NCBI GenBank assembly: GCA_016235155.1
Contig: JACRLW010000004.1
Coordinates: forward strand, 19,361-83,360
Direction: 5' to 3'
From: Planctomycetota bacterium
GTDB taxonomy: Bacteria; Planctomycetota; UBA1135; UBA2386
DNA length: 64,000 bases
Below the pieces are notes generated by a model, which worked only from the letters and a program-made list of their open reading frames with translations, was not told the origin of the DNA and searched no databases. Positions within the stretch are counted from its first letter, which is position 1. Every line of letters begins with the position of its first letter. The position numbers were made by a program, and so were the translations under genes. Positions 9,026 through 18,240 of the stretch are shown piece after piece.

Positions 9026-10027
9026 TCAGTCGTCGTCGCGCGCGTCCTTCGTGGCCTTGCGGCGCAGTTCGCCCTCGAACCAGGTGCGGCTCTCGACCGC
9101 GCGGCGCACGACGCTCGACGACGGGTCCGCGCAGCCGGGTTCGTGCCCGAGTGACTGGCGCAGATCGCCCGCGAGCAATTCGAAGAGCGCCTGGTCGTCG
9201 CGCGAGAGTTGCGTGCGCCAGTCGCGCAGTCCCGTCGTCGGCGGCAACCACGCGTCCTTCGCGTCCAATCCGGCCTCGTCACGCACGCGGCCTTCGTGGT
9301 AGGCGACCATCGTCGGCACGTAGTCGAGCCCGAGGAACGCGCAGAGTTCCACCGCGTGCGCCGCCGGATCGTTGACCAGCGCGTCGTAGTCGAGTTCGCA
9401 GTAGACCTCGAGCGCCAGATCGCGCGCGGCGTCGCGGCCGCTCTGCACCTGCCAGCGCCACCACAGGATCGCGACGGCGAGCGGATCGATGCTCCAGTAC
9501 GCGAGCTTGCCCGGGCCCTTCTGCGGACCCGACCACTCGAGCAACGAGAGCGCGACGTCGCGGCCGTCGCGCACGATGTGCACGAACCGCGACGCCGGGA
9601 ACAGCGCGTGGAGCAGCGGCAGGTTGCGCACGTAGTCCGGCGTCTTCTCGCCGCCGTGTCGCTTGCCGCGAAGCTCGGCCAACTCCTCGTAGAGGGCGCC
9701 GACGAACTGCGCGTAGGTCGCGCTTCGCGCCGCGGCCCGGTCGACCGCGACCTCGCCGATCCCCAGCCTCTCGAAGCGGCGGTAGCCGCGCACGAGGGCG
9801 ACGAGCTCTCGCGTGAGCGGGACGTCGCGGCCGGCGAGCGCGTCGGCGAACGCGGCGCGCGACCAACGCTTCAGGCAGCGCGGCACGAAGTGCGTGTCGT
9901 TCGCGACCGCGAGCGCGGGATGGTTGTCGAGGATGCGCTGCAGCAGCGTCGTCCCCGACCGCGGGCAGCCGACGGCGAAGACCAGAGGATCGGCCGGGGA
10001 CCGCGCGCCACTGGGTTCAGACCGCAT
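9026..10027 (-). CDS. Sulfotransferase family protein
   Basis: 333 aa, predicted to transfer sulfate from PAPS to a carbohydrate. The 5'-phosphosulfate loop is VGCPRSGTT (residues 19-27). The 3'-phosphate segment is VHIVRDGRDVALS (about 149-161), with the Arg and Ser expected for PAPS binding. The length is normal for the family. The ATG at 10027 overlaps the end of the ABC transporter gene by 11 bp. The context (transporter, kinases, glycosyltransferases) points to sulfation of an exported glycan. A 97 bp gap separates it from the downstream lipoprotein gene, where an internal promoter could lie. Confidence 0.88.
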   Translation of the reverse strand: MRSEPSGARSPADPLVFAVGCPRSGTTLLQRILDNHPALAVANDTHFVPRCLKRWSRAAFADALAGRDVPLTRELVALVRGYRRFERLGIGEVAVDRAAARSATYAQFVGALYEELAELRGKRHGGEKTPDYVRNLPLLHALFPASRFVHIVRDGRDVALSLLEWSGPQKGPGKLAYWSIDPLAVAILWWRWQVQSGRDAARDLALEVYCELDYDALVNDPAAHAVELCAFLGLDYVPTMVAYHEGRVRDEAGLDAKDAWLPPTTGLRDWRTQLSRDDQALFELLAGDLRQSLGHEPGCADPSSSVVRRAVESRTWFEGELRRKATKDARDDD

Positions 10028-11774
10028 GGCGCACCGTCCGGTTCACGACGAGGCCGCCCTCGAGACGGACGACCAGGTCGGCGTGCGCGGCGACGTCGGC
10101 CTCGTGCGTGATCAGGAACGTCGTGCGGTTCGCCGCGAGGCGTCGCAGCGAGTCGACGACTTCGAGGCGCGTCGCCTCGTCGAGTCCCGCGGTCGGCTCG
10201 TCGAGGATCAGGATCGGTGTGTCGCGCATCGCCGCGCGCGCGATCGCGAGCCGCTGGCGTTGGCCGTGCGAGAGGGTCGCGCCGCGTTCACCGACCGGGG
10301 TGTCCCAGCCGTCGGGCATCGCGCCGACGAACTCGTCGCAACGCGCGAGGCGCGACGCAGCGGCGATGCGGTCGTCGCTCGCGTCGGTCACGCCGTGGGC
10401 GATGTTCTCCTTGATGGTGCCGGCGAACAGCACGGTCTCCTGGAGGACGACGGCGATCTGCCGCCGCAGCGAGCGGAGCGTGAACGAGCGCACGTCGTGG
10501 CCGTCGATCCGCACGGTTCCCGCCGACGGATCCCACAGGCGCAACAGCAGACTCGCGAGCGTCGACTTGCCGATGCCGGACGGCCCGACGATCGCGACCA
10601 TCGCACCCGCGGGCACGTCGAGATCGACTCCGGCGAGCACGTCGCGACCGTCGCCGTAGGAGAAGCGCACGCTCTCGAAGCGGATCGCGCCGCGCAACGG
10701 CGGCGCCTCGATCGCGCCGGGCAGGTCGCGCACGTCGGGCGTGCGCTCGAGCAGCGCCGCGACGCGTTCCCCCGCGGCGATCGCCTTGGCGATGCGGCCG
10801 GTGTACTTCGCGAAGTCCTTCGCCGGCCGGAAGGAGCGGCGCAGGTAGGTGAGGAAGACCACGAGATCGCCCGGCGTCATGCTCGTGTCGAGGACGAAGC
10901 GCGCGCCCTGCCAGAGCACGAGCGCGGTCGCGACGGCGAGGAGCACGTCGACGTTGCGGCCGAGGTTCGCGGAGAGTCGCGAGGCCTTGACGTCCTCCTG
11001 CCCGCTCTGCGCGTTCCGGCTCGCGAAGCCGTCGGCGAAGGCGTCCTCCAGCGAGAGCGCCTGGACCACCTTGATCGCCGCGATCGACTCGCTCGCGGTC
11101 GACGCCATCGCACCCTCGCGCTTGCGCTGCTTCTTCGCGGCGTTGTGGATGCGGCGCCCGAGCGACGAGGTCGTCCACAGGAACAGCGGCAGCGTCGCGA
11201 GCGCGATCAGCGTGAGCTGCCACTGCAGCCAGAACATCACCGCGACCATCCCGACGAGGACCAGGACGTTCGCGCAGAGCGGCAGCAGCGCGGTGGACAC
11301 GACGTCGCGCAGCAGGCTCACGTCGCGCGTCGCGCGCGTGACGAGATCGCCGGCGCGCGCCGTCACGTGGAAGGACAACGAGAGCCGCTGGACGTGCAGG
11401 AACAGGTGGTCGCGCACGCCGCGCAGCACGTCGTTGCCGACCCGCGCGAAGCCGACCTTCTCTCTGTGCTCGCAGACCGCGACCAAGGCACTGATGACGA
11501 CCGTCGCCGCCGCGAGCAGGGGCAGGAGCGTGGTGATCTCGATGCTCGCGAGCCAATCGGGGACCGACCGACCGCCCGGTCGCGCCGACGGCACGACCAG
11601 GTCGATCACGAACTTGAGCGGCCACGGCTCGAGCAGGCTCAGGAGCACGCCGCCGAACATCGCGAGCGTCGTCGTCGCGATGCGCCCGCGTTGCTCGGCG
11701 AGCCAGGGCCGGAACACGCGCAGCACAAGGAACAGGTCGGGAAGCGCGCGGTCGAGGGATCGGGGACGGCTCAT
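10017..11774 (-). CDS. ABC exporter, fused permease and ATPase (MsbA/lipid-glycan type)
   Basis: 585 aa half-transporter that should homodimerise in the inner membrane. Residues ~25-310 carry six predicted membrane helices (for example LAMFGGVLLSLLEPWPLKF and VLVLVGMVAVMFWLQW). The nucleotide-binding domain has Walker A GPSGIGKST (about 397-405), signature LSHGQRQR (about 501) and Walker B ILILDEPTAGLD (about 520), followed by the H-loop LITHEAD. The start ATG at 11774 overlaps the upstream kinase stop (ATGA). In this operon it most likely flips a lipid-linked saccharide or lipid; the family also includes drug and peptide exporters, so the substrate is open. Confidence 0.92.
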   Translation of the reverse strand: MSRPRSLDRALPDLFLVLRVFRPWLAEQRGRIATTTLAMFGGVLLSLLEPWPLKFVIDLVVPSARPGGRSVPDWLASIEITTLLPLLAAATVVISALVAVCEHREKVGFARVGNDVLRGVRDHLFLHVQRLSLSFHVTARAGDLVTRATRDVSLLRDVVSTALLPLCANVLVLVGMVAVMFWLQWQLTLIALATLPLFLWTTSSLGRRIHNAAKKQRKREGAMASTASESIAAIKVVQALSLEDAFADGFASRNAQSGQEDVKASRLSANLGRNVDVLLAVATALVLWQGARFVLDTSMTPGDLVVFLTYLRRSFRPAKDFAKYTGRIAKAIAAGERVAALLERTPDVRDLPGAIEAPPLRGAIRFESVRFSYGDGRDVLAGVDLDVPAGAMVAIVGPSGIGKSTLASLLLRLWDPSAGTVRIDGHDVRSFTLRSLRRQIAVVLQETVLFAGTIKENIAHGVTDASDDRIAAASRLARCDEFVGAMPDGWDTPVGERGATLSHGQRQRLAIARAAMRDTPILILDEPTAGLDEATRLEVVDSLRRLAANRTTFLITHEADVAAHADLVVRLEGGLVVNRTVRHAV

Positions 11775-12709
11775 GGTTCCGAGTTTGCCGCGGCCAGGCG
11801 TTGCGCCGTCTCGCGCGCGGCGGCGAGGAGTTGCGGACACGACGTGGACCATCCGCGCCGGAAGCGATGCACACACGCGAGGCGGACGAGCGTACGCGCG
11901 GTCGAGAGGACCAGCGTCTCGGGCGCCGGCGACCGCGACGCCTGGGCATACGCGCACAGGAACCGCGCCGCGTCCTCCCAGCCGCGCGCCGTGCGTTCGC
12001 CGTCCTGCACGGCGCGCAGCAGCAGGTGCGCCGCGAGGTTGCCCGCGTCGGCGCAGGGGTCGCCGAGGCCGCAGAGGTCGAGGTCGATGAGCGTGAGCTC
12101 GTCACAGGCGACGAAGACGTTGCGGTCGTGGCAGTCGCCGTGGATCAACGTGGGGCGCGCGCACGGCGGCGCCTCGCCGAGTTCGCGCGCGAGTTCCGTC
12201 GCGTCGATCGCGAGCGCCGCGTCGTGCGGTCGCACGAGTTCGATCCACTCCGGCAGCGAGCGCGCGGCTGGTGCGGCGGGGAACCGGTTCGCGTCGACCG
12301 GCGCCCCGTGGAACGCCGCGAGTCCGCGCGCCACCGATCCGATCGCGCGCGGATCGACGACCTCCGCGCGAAGCAGCGCGTCGAGCGACGTGCCCCGCGC
12401 CGCAGCGAACACGAGGATGCCGCGCGGCGGCACCGTGGTCGTGAGCGCGGGGATGCGCGGGAACCCGGGACCGGCCGCGGGGCGCAGCGCTTCGAGCGCC
12501 GCATGTCGGGCCACGAGTTCCGCCGCGCGCTTGGGCCGCAGCAGCTTCGCGAAGCTCGCGCCGCCGCCGAAGCGGACCGTCGCGCGACGTCCCGGCCGAT
12601 ACGCGACGAGTTCGCCGGCGTCGAGGGCGCTGCGCAGGGCGGGCAGCGCGGGATCGGTGCGCGGGTCGCGTTCGGTGAAGGCGTCGTCGCGCGGGTCGTA
12701 CTCACACAT
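11771..12709 (-). CDS. APH/choline-kinase family phosphotransferase
   Basis: 312 aa with a complete small-molecule kinase core: HGDCHDRN (190-197) as the catalytic Brenner motif and LIDLDLCGLGDP (207-218) carrying the metal-binding Asp. The N-lobe (VRFGGGASFAKLL) has a phosphate-binding strand and Lys. It likely phosphorylates a sugar, amino alcohol or related small molecule for the glycan pathway; resistance is not implied. It ends in an ATGA overlap with the ABC transporter gene and begins 21 bp after the larger APH-like gene. With genes 12731-14071 and 30-1187 it makes three APH-fold proteins in one operon, only this one with fully canonical motifs. Confidence 0.85.
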   Translation of the reverse strand: MCEYDPRDDAFTERDPRTDPALPALRSALDAGELVAYRPGRRATVRFGGGASFAKLLRPKRAAELVARHAALEALRPAAGPGFPRIPALTTTVPPRGILVFAAARGTSLDALLRAEVVDPRAIGSVARGLAAFHGAPVDANRFPAAPAARSLPEWIELVRPHDAALAIDATELARELGEAPPCARPTLIHGDCHDRNVFVACDELTLIDLDLCGLGDPCADAGNLAAHLLLRAVQDGERTARGWEDAARFLCAYAQASRSPAPETLVLSTARTLVRLACVHRFRRGWSTSCPQLLAAARETAQRLAAANSEP

Positions 12710-12730
12710 GACGACGCCGCGCAGTGGCTC

Positions 12731-14071
12731 CTAGATGCGGCCCGGCCAGGGCCCGTCGCTGCGCGGATGCAACGCGACGAAGCGATCGCCCGAGAAGAAG
12801 CGCGGCGCGGCGACGGTCGCGCGCGACGCCGTGCGCGCCAGGCAGCGCCGCGCCATCGCCAGCGCGTCCGCGGCGCTCGACTCGCCGTCGGGAGCGAGCG
12901 CGCGCAGCGGGAGCAGCGCCCGTTCGAGCAGGCCGCTCGCGACGAAGAACGGCAGCCGTGCGGCGGCATCGCGCGGCGCGTTCCGCAACGTGCGCTGCAC
13001 GACGTCGTCGCCGAAGCGGTCGAGGTGCCGCGCCGCGTCCGGATGGCGGCGCGCGAGCAGCAGCGCTCCGACGAGGAACTGATGGACGTGGCAGTCGCCG
13101 TGGAGCGTCGCGGGCGCGTCGTCGGATCGGCACTCGCGCGCCGCGGCCGCGAGCAACGCGTGCACGTGCGCCGCGTCGCCGGCGAGCGCGGGCGCGAGGA
13201 AGGCGAGTGCCTGCGCGTTCTCACCGGCGCGCGCGACCAGCCCGTCGAGTTCGACCACGGGCAGGAACTCCGCCGGCGAGCGATGGAAGTCCTCGAGCAA
13301 CGCGACGAGTTCGCGCGCATCGGCGCGTCCGCCCGACGCGGCGTCGAGCAGCGGCACACCCTGCACCTCGGCTTCGACGTGCAGGCGGCCGTCGAGCACG
13401 GTGCCGAAGCTCTTCGGGACGCGATCGCCGAGCGGACCGTCGCGGAGCGCGCGCGCGAGCCGGTCGATCGCCGCGCCGCGGCCGTCGGTGAAGAAGCGCA
13501 GGAAGACGCCCTGCTCGCGTTCGCCGCCATCTGCCCCGGTGATGCACAACCGTGCGCGCTGGATCAGGCGGCGCTCGGGCTTGTAGCGCACGGTCTCGAG
13601 CCGCGTGCGCTTGCCGCTGACGCGTTCGCCGTCGCCGACCAGCGCGTCGAGCTGATCGAGCGCGCGCTTGAGCTTCTGGCGGTCGTTGACGAAGCGGATG
13701 CCGCGCAGCGCGGCGTCGTTCGGGAAGAGGAACAGCACGCTGCGGCCCGTGGGCAGCAGGCGCACGCCCGGGCCGAACGGTGTTCCGACCGCGCGCTCGG
13801 CGTGCCACTTGGCGGCGAGCTGCCGCGCGCGAGGTTCGTCGTGCGTGCGGAGGTACGCGGGCCACTCCGTCGGCCGGCCGTTCGGATCGCGCAGCACGAG
13901 GCTCAGACCGAGCAGGGCACCGGTGTCGGGCTTGGCGCGGAGGTACTCCGGCGACGCGGCGACGACGTCCAGTCCGGCGTCGCGGAGCAGACGCGCGAGT
14001 TCGTCGGGCTGCAGCAGGCGATCGAGGTCGCCGATGCGCCGCCACGCGGGCACGAGGGTGGAGCGGTTCAC
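12731..14071 (-). CDS. Large APH-family phosphotransferase-like protein
   Basis: 446 aa from a GTG at 14071 with no obvious SD. The C-lobe has HGDCHVHQ (324-331), in which the usual Asn is Gln, a substitution seen in some members of this superfamily. HLDRFGDD (349-356) occupies the place of the metal-binding IDxxxxGD segment but lies 27 residues on, longer than usual. The first ~100 residues (WRRIGDLDRLLQPDELARLL) have no match I recognise. It is the first gene of the minus-strand glycan operon visible here; 109 bp separate it from the adenosine deaminase gene. Kinase activity is plausible but not certain. Confidence 0.7.
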   Translation of the reverse strand: MNRSTLVPAWRRIGDLDRLLQPDELARLLRDAGLDVVAASPEYLRAKPDTGALLGLSLVLRDPNGRPTEWPAYLRTHDEPRARQLAAKWHAERAVGTPFGPGVRLLPTGRSVLFLFPNDAALRGIRFVNDRQKLKRALDQLDALVGDGERVSGKRTRLETVRYKPERRLIQRARLCITGADGGEREQGVFLRFFTDGRGAAIDRLARALRDGPLGDRVPKSFGTVLDGRLHVEAEVQGVPLLDAASGGRADARELVALLEDFHRSPAEFLPVVELDGLVARAGENAQALAFLAPALAGDAAHVHALLAAAARECRSDDAPATLHGDCHVHQFLVGALLLARRHPDAARHLDRFGDDVVQRTLRNAPRDAAARLPFFVASGLLERALLPLRALAPDGESSAADALAMARRCLARTASRATVAAPRFFSGDRFVALHPRSDGPWPGRI

Positions 14072-14180
14072 GAGGAGCGTGGGCCGCGACGCAACGCCCG
14101 GACCGGACGCGCTCCACCCCGCCTCCGTGCGGGTCCCGCACGCACCGTGTCCGCAACCGCGACGGCCCGCCGCGAACCGA

Positions 14181-15443
14181 TCAGTCGCGACGGCCCGCGC
14201 GCACGTCGAAGCCGCGCGCGAGGAACAGCTCTTCCATCGTGTCGAGCACGTGGCGCACGTACTCGCGCTTGACGTGGTACGGCCCGGGGAAGAACGAGCG
14301 CTTGAAGCCGTACACCAGCAGGTCCTTCAGCTCGCGGGGCGAGAGCCCGAAGGTCTGCACCGCCTTCACCACTTCGTCGGTGACCGTGGTGCGGGAGACC
14401 AGCCGGTTGTCGGTGCACAGCGCCGTGCTGACCTTGGCCTTGCGCATCTTGCGGAACGGGTGCTTGCTCAGATCGTCGCGCAGTTCGGGCAGGGTCTGCT
14501 GGTTGCTCGTCAGGCAGACCTCGAGCGTGATGCGGCGATCGGCGACGTAGCGGACCAGGCTCTCCACGTAGCGCTTCTTGTCCTTGATCTTCGGATCCTG
14601 GATGCGGCCGGCGGAGAACAGCCAGGTGCCATGACCGATGCGGTCGGCGTGGCAGTCGGTGATCGCCTGGAAGATCGACTCGGGACCGTAGTCCTCGCCG
14701 GCATGGACGGTCGTGCCGAGGAAGTGGCCGTGGATCAACTGGTAGGCGGCGGTGTGGTGCGCCGCGGGGAAACCGCGCTCCTGGCCGGCGAGGTCGAAGC
14801 CGACGACCGGGAGACCGTCGTCCTCGGCCGCGCGCACCGTCGCGCGCGCGAGTTCGAGCGAGGCGAGGCCGTAGATCTGCTCGCGCGGCGCGGTCGGCAA
14901 CGCCTCGAAGTAGGCCGAGTAGTGGCGCGAGAACACCGGCAGGAAGAAGCGCATCGCGCAGACGATGATCCCGCACTCGAAGCGTGGGCGGCGCCCGGCG
15001 ACCACGTCGCCGTCCTGGTTGATCTGCTTCTTCGCGCGCTCCATCCCCTTCGCGACGGCACGCAGGACGTCTCGCAGCGTGAACGAGTCGCGCACGTGGA
15101 GCTGCGGCGCGAAGCGCGCCTCGACGTAGACGACGTTCTCCTCCCAGCAGTCGAGGCACAGTTCGTAGGCGGCGCGCTCGAGGCTCTCGCCGTCCTGCAG
15201 GCAACCGACCGTGAACTCGAAGCCCTTCAGGTATTCGGGCAGGTTCTTGTAGGCGCGCTTGAAGACCAGCTCGAGCAGGCCGTCGCGGCTCGTGCTCGGC
15301 AGCGCGATCTTGCGCTCGCGCGCGAGGTCGATCAGCGTCTCGATCCGCAGCGAGCCGTCGAGATGGACGTGCAGATCCGACTTCGGCAGGGCCGCGATGA
15401 GTTCGCGATCGACGACAGCACGCCTCGCCTGGCTCGTGCGCAT
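14181..15443 (-). CDS. add: Adenosine deaminase
   Basis: 420 aa amidohydrolase of purine salvage, converting (deoxy)adenosine to inosine in the cytoplasm. Zinc ligands and catalytic residues are in place: HVH (25-27), H247-A-G-E in TVHAGED, H271 in RIGHGT and D345 in CTDN. The substrate-contact segment CLTSNQQT is also present. CTDN replaces the more usual TDDP, but the ligand Asp is kept. The protein is longer than the ~340-aa classical enzymes because of an insertion after GHGTWLFSA. The ATG at 15443 precedes the conserved start; an upstream ATG at 15479 is possible but would run deeper into the divergent gene. Confidence 0.9.
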   Translation of the reverse strand: MRTSQARRAVVDRELIAALPKSDLHVHLDGSLRIETLIDLARERKIALPSTSRDGLLELVFKRAYKNLPEYLKGFEFTVGCLQDGESLERAAYELCLDCWEENVVYVEARFAPQLHVRDSFTLRDVLRAVAKGMERAKKQINQDGDVVAGRRPRFECGIIVCAMRFFLPVFSRHYSAYFEALPTAPREQIYGLASLELARATVRAAEDDGLPVVGFDLAGQERGFPAAHHTAAYQLIHGHFLGTTVHAGEDYGPESIFQAITDCHADRIGHGTWLFSAGRIQDPKIKDKKRYVESLVRYVADRRITLEVCLTSNQQTLPELRDDLSKHPFRKMRKAKVSTALCTDNRLVSRTTVTDEVVKAVQTFGLSPRELKDLLVYGFKRSFFPGPYHVKREYVRHVLDTMEELFLARGFDVRAGRRD

Positions 15444-15462
15444 CGACGGATTCTGCGGCCGG

Positions 15463-16866
15463 GTGCCGGGGCGGCGCAACTTCGCTCTCGACGCCGCCCT
15501 TGCGGGTGACGGTCACGGCGCCGACGCTCTGCGCGTGCGCGAGAGCTGGCTGTTCGTCGACGCCGATCCGATCGAGCGCGCCGCGTTCGCTGACTTCGAC
15601 GCCGTCCTCGCCCGCTGCTCGAAGGAGCCGGTCGCGCCGCGGAATCGCCTGCGCGTCGTCCACCTCGCGACCGGCGAGGACGGCCGGCGCTACTTCCTCA
15701 AGCGCTTCGCGCGGACCCAGCTCGGCAATCTCCTGCGCAACCGTCTGACCGCTCCGCGCTGCCGCGACGACGCCGCGCGCGAGGCGCTGGTCGCGGCGGC
15801 GCTACGCGCGCGCGGATTCACCGCGCCGCGGGTCGTCGCGACCGGAGTACGCGAGGCATCCAGCGCCTGCCTGCTCGCCGAGTTGCCCGGCGACGAACTC
15901 CGCGCGCGGATCGCCGCGGGACGCTGCGATCGGGCGCTCGCCGATCGCGTGGCGCGCCACTGCGGGGCGATCGCCAGGGCGGGCGTGACGCTGCCCGACC
16001 TCTCGGCGCTGCACGTCTTCGTCGAGGGCGACGACGCCGCGACCGCGCGATTCGCCGTGCTCGATCTGCACCGCGGCGCCGTGCGACGGCCGGGCCCGCG
16101 GGACTTCGTCCGCATGCTGCGTTCGTTCGCGCGCTCGGTCCACGGACTCGGCGTGCCGCGGGCGAACGCGCTGCGGTTCGCCGTCGCTCTCCTGCGCGCG
16201 GCGGGCGCGCGCCGCGCGACGCGCAAGGTGCTGCGCCGCGTGCCGCCGTTCGACACGCACGGTCGCTACGACGCCGCGGGACGGGCCTCCCGCTATCGGG
16301 CGCGCGATGCGCGGCGCGACGCCCGCGAGATCGCGCTGCTCGCGCGCGTGTGGCCGTCGGGTCCATGCGACGCGGTGCTCGACGTGCCCTGCGGCGGCGG
16401 CCGGCTCGCGGCCTTCGCGCGCGCGCAGGACGCAGGGTGGTCGGGGACGGACCGCTCGCGCGAGATGCTCGCGGTCGCCAGGAGCACCGCGGACGACGCG
16501 CCGCTCTGCCGTTCCGACGCCGGCGCACTGCCCTTCGCCGACGCGTCCTTTTGCGGCGCGATCGTCTTCCGGTTCCTCCACCACCTCCCCGCGCGCGACG
16601 CCGCGCGCGTCTGCGCGGAAGCGGCGCGCGTCGCGAGGCGATTCGTCGTCGTCAGCTTCTTCCATCCGTGCTCGGTGCACGGGCTGCGACGGCGCCTGGC
16701 GAATCGGGTGCGCGGCCGGCCGGCGACGCGCTTCTGCGCGCGCCTGGGCGAGGTCGATCGCTGGTTCGAAGCGCACGGCTTCGTGCGCGCCGCGCACGCC
16801 GCGGACGCGCCGTACCTGCGCGAACTCTGGCTCGCGCGCTACGAGCGGGTCATTCGCGGAACGTGA
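15463..16866 (+). CDS. Fusion of WaaP/Kdo-type kinase and SAM-dependent methyltransferase
   Basis: 467 aa. Residues about 20-260 resemble lipopolysaccharide core heptose/Kdo kinases: YFLKRFARTQ with the ATP-binding Lys, a variant catalytic loop (GVTLPDLSALHVF) and AVLDLHRG (about 197-204) carrying the metal-binding Asp. Residues about 285-467 are a class I methyltransferase with VLDVPCGGGRLA (about 304-315), TDRSREML and a FRFLHHLP strand. The fusion suggests one protein that phosphorylates and methylates a lipid-linked sugar. The start is uncertain: GTG 15463 is used, GTG 15436 would overlap the divergent add gene, and GTG 15535 would shorten the N-terminus. It overlaps the convergent DUF4388 gene by 17 bp. 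Confidence 0.75.
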   Translation: MPGRRNFALDAALAGDGHGADALRVRESWLFVDADPIERAAFADFDAVLARCSKEPVAPRNRLRVVHLATGEDGRRYFLKRFARTQLGNLLRNRLTAPRCRDDAAREALVAAALRARGFTAPRVVATGVREASSACLLAELPGDELRARIAAGRCDRALADRVARHCGAIARAGVTLPDLSALHVFVEGDDAATARFAVLDLHRGAVRRPGPRDFVRMLRSFARSVHGLGVPRANALRFAVALLRAAGARRATRKVLRRVPPFDTHGRYDAAGRASRYRARDARRDAREIALLARVWPSGPCDAVLDVPCGGGRLAAFARAQDAGWSGTDRSREMLAVARSTADDAPLCRSDAGALPFADASFCGAIVFRFLHHLPARDAARVCAEAARVARRFVVVSFFHPCSVHGLRRRLANRVRGRPATRFCARLGEVDRWFEAHGFVRAAHAADAPYLRELWLARYERVIRGT

Positions 16867-18136
16867 GGCGCCCGCCGCCCGCGGGTCGACCGGCTGCCTG
16901 CGCGTCGTCGCCGAGGACGCGGTCGAGCGCGGACTCCACGGCGAGGTTGTCGTCGTTGGCGTCGAGCGCGTCGAACGCCGCCTGCAACGACGCGTGCACG
17001 GAGGAGACCGCGTGGTCGATGCCCGAGAGTTCGCCCGGCACGACGATCGCACCCTCGCGCGCGAGCGTGACGAGCAGTTGGTAGACGTCGTGGATCGGCA
17101 GGCCGACGAAGGACGCGAGGCGCTCGGGCGAGGCTTCGCCGTCGATGAGCGTCAGCAGCTTGATCTCGACGACGCCGAGGCTGAGTCCCGAAATGCGCGC
17201 GAGCATGTCGGGCATCGGTTGGATCGCCGCCTTCGGGTCCGGGAAGACGCGCTGCAGGCTGCGCCAGTCGTCGAGGCGCTTGGTGACCTCGAGCAGGATC
17301 GGCGTCACGCCGAGCCGCAGGTCGTTCTGCACGGCGAAGTCCGGCAGGGTGTCGATCCGCCGGTACGAGAAGTAGCACTGGTCCTGCATGCGCAGGAAGT
17401 CGAACAAGACCTCGCTGCCGAGCTGTCGCACGATGATGCGGAAGTCCTTCCCGCGCAGCACGCCCGCCTCGAACAAGGAGACGATCACCGGGATGCCGTG
17501 TTCGCGGTGCCGGCGTTCCGCGACGTGCAGCTGCTCGCCGCCGATCTCGCGGTAGTCCATCGGCGTCACGCCGGGCAGCACGCGACGCACGAGGTGGTGC
17601 GGGTCGAGGAACGCGATCTGGCCGGCGTGGAAGTACACGTCGAGCCGGTTGTCGCTCTTCTCGAGGCTGAGGCAGCCGGTGTACTTGCCGGCGCCGAGCA
17701 TCTGCAGCACCTCTTCGATCGCGATGAAGTCCGCGCGCCCGGCGAAGCTGTAGTCCTGCGGGCCCGAGGCCTTCAAGATCGTGCGATCGAACGCGGCGGC
17801 GAGTTCGCCGAGCGCCGCGTCGCCGACGACCGCGCCGAGCACCCACTCGGCGAGCTTGACTTCGTCGTGCGCGTCGGCGCCGCGCATCAGTCCGCGCAGC
17901 GACCGGCGCAGGCGCGAGAAGAAGTGCTCTGCGACCAGCGCGTGCGTGTCGCTCTTGGTCCCCGTCATCTCGCGCTTGCGGGCGACGAGTTCGCGCGCGC
18001 GAGCGAGCAGGTGCTCGAGATCGCGTTCCGCGCTCGCCGCGTCGCGCGCGAGCATGCTCTCGAGCGCCGCTGCGACGTCGAGGGCAAGGTCCTCGATGCC
18101 GACGGGCCGGTCCGACTGGGATGACGATTGGGACAC
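16850..18136 (-). CDS. DUF4388 (PATAN-like) domain protein
   Basis: 428 aa from a GTG at 18136. The central DUF4388 domain spans about residues 115-190 (FAGRADFIAIEEVLQML, then CLSLEKSDNRLDVYFHAGQI), a module common in delta-proteobacterial and planctomycete regulators near response regulators. The C-terminal ~250 residues repeat a helical pattern with winged-helix-like segments (LLTLIDGEASPERLASFV). No enzyme motif is seen, so a cytoplasmic adaptor in signal transduction is the best guess. It lies divergent from the cytochrome gene across 104 bp and converges with the kinase-methyltransferase gene with a 17 bp overlap. Confidence 0.72.
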   Translation of the reverse strand: MSQSSSQSDRPVGIEDLALDVAAALESMLARDAASAERDLEHLLARARELVARKREMTGTKSDTHALVAEHFFSRLRRSLRGLMRGADAHDEVKLAEWVLGAVVGDAALGELAAAFDRTILKASGPQDYSFAGRADFIAIEEVLQMLGAGKYTGCLSLEKSDNRLDVYFHAGQIAFLDPHHLVRRVLPGVTPMDYREIGGEQLHVAERRHREHGIPVIVSLFEAGVLRGKDFRIIVRQLGSEVLFDFLRMQDQCYFSYRRIDTLPDFAVQNDLRLGVTPILLEVTKRLDDWRSLQRVFPDPKAAIQPMPDMLARISGLSLGVVEIKLLTLIDGEASPERLASFVGLPIHDVYQLLVTLAREGAIVVPGELSGIDHAVSSVHASLQAAFDALDANDDNLAVESALDRVLGDDAQAAGRPAGGGRLTFRE

Positions 18137-18240
18137 GACGGAGTCCAGGCCGTTTTTCGACCCCTTCTCACCGGCCGCTTGAGGCTGTGCGGCGCGCGCA
18201 CGGCCTTGCCGCTGCGAGCGGCGGTTCCGACACTGCCGCG

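Noticed and set aside
7045..9375. Plus-strand frame opposite the beta-helix lipoprotein
   Set aside because: Arg/Ala/Gly/Asp-rich shadow with no domain; the minus-strand frame has a signal, lipobox and repeats.
9813..12734. Plus-strand frame of nearly 970 codons opposite the ABC transporter and kinase genes
   Set aside because: Antisense shadow; the minus-strand genes have clear Walker, signature and HGD motifs.
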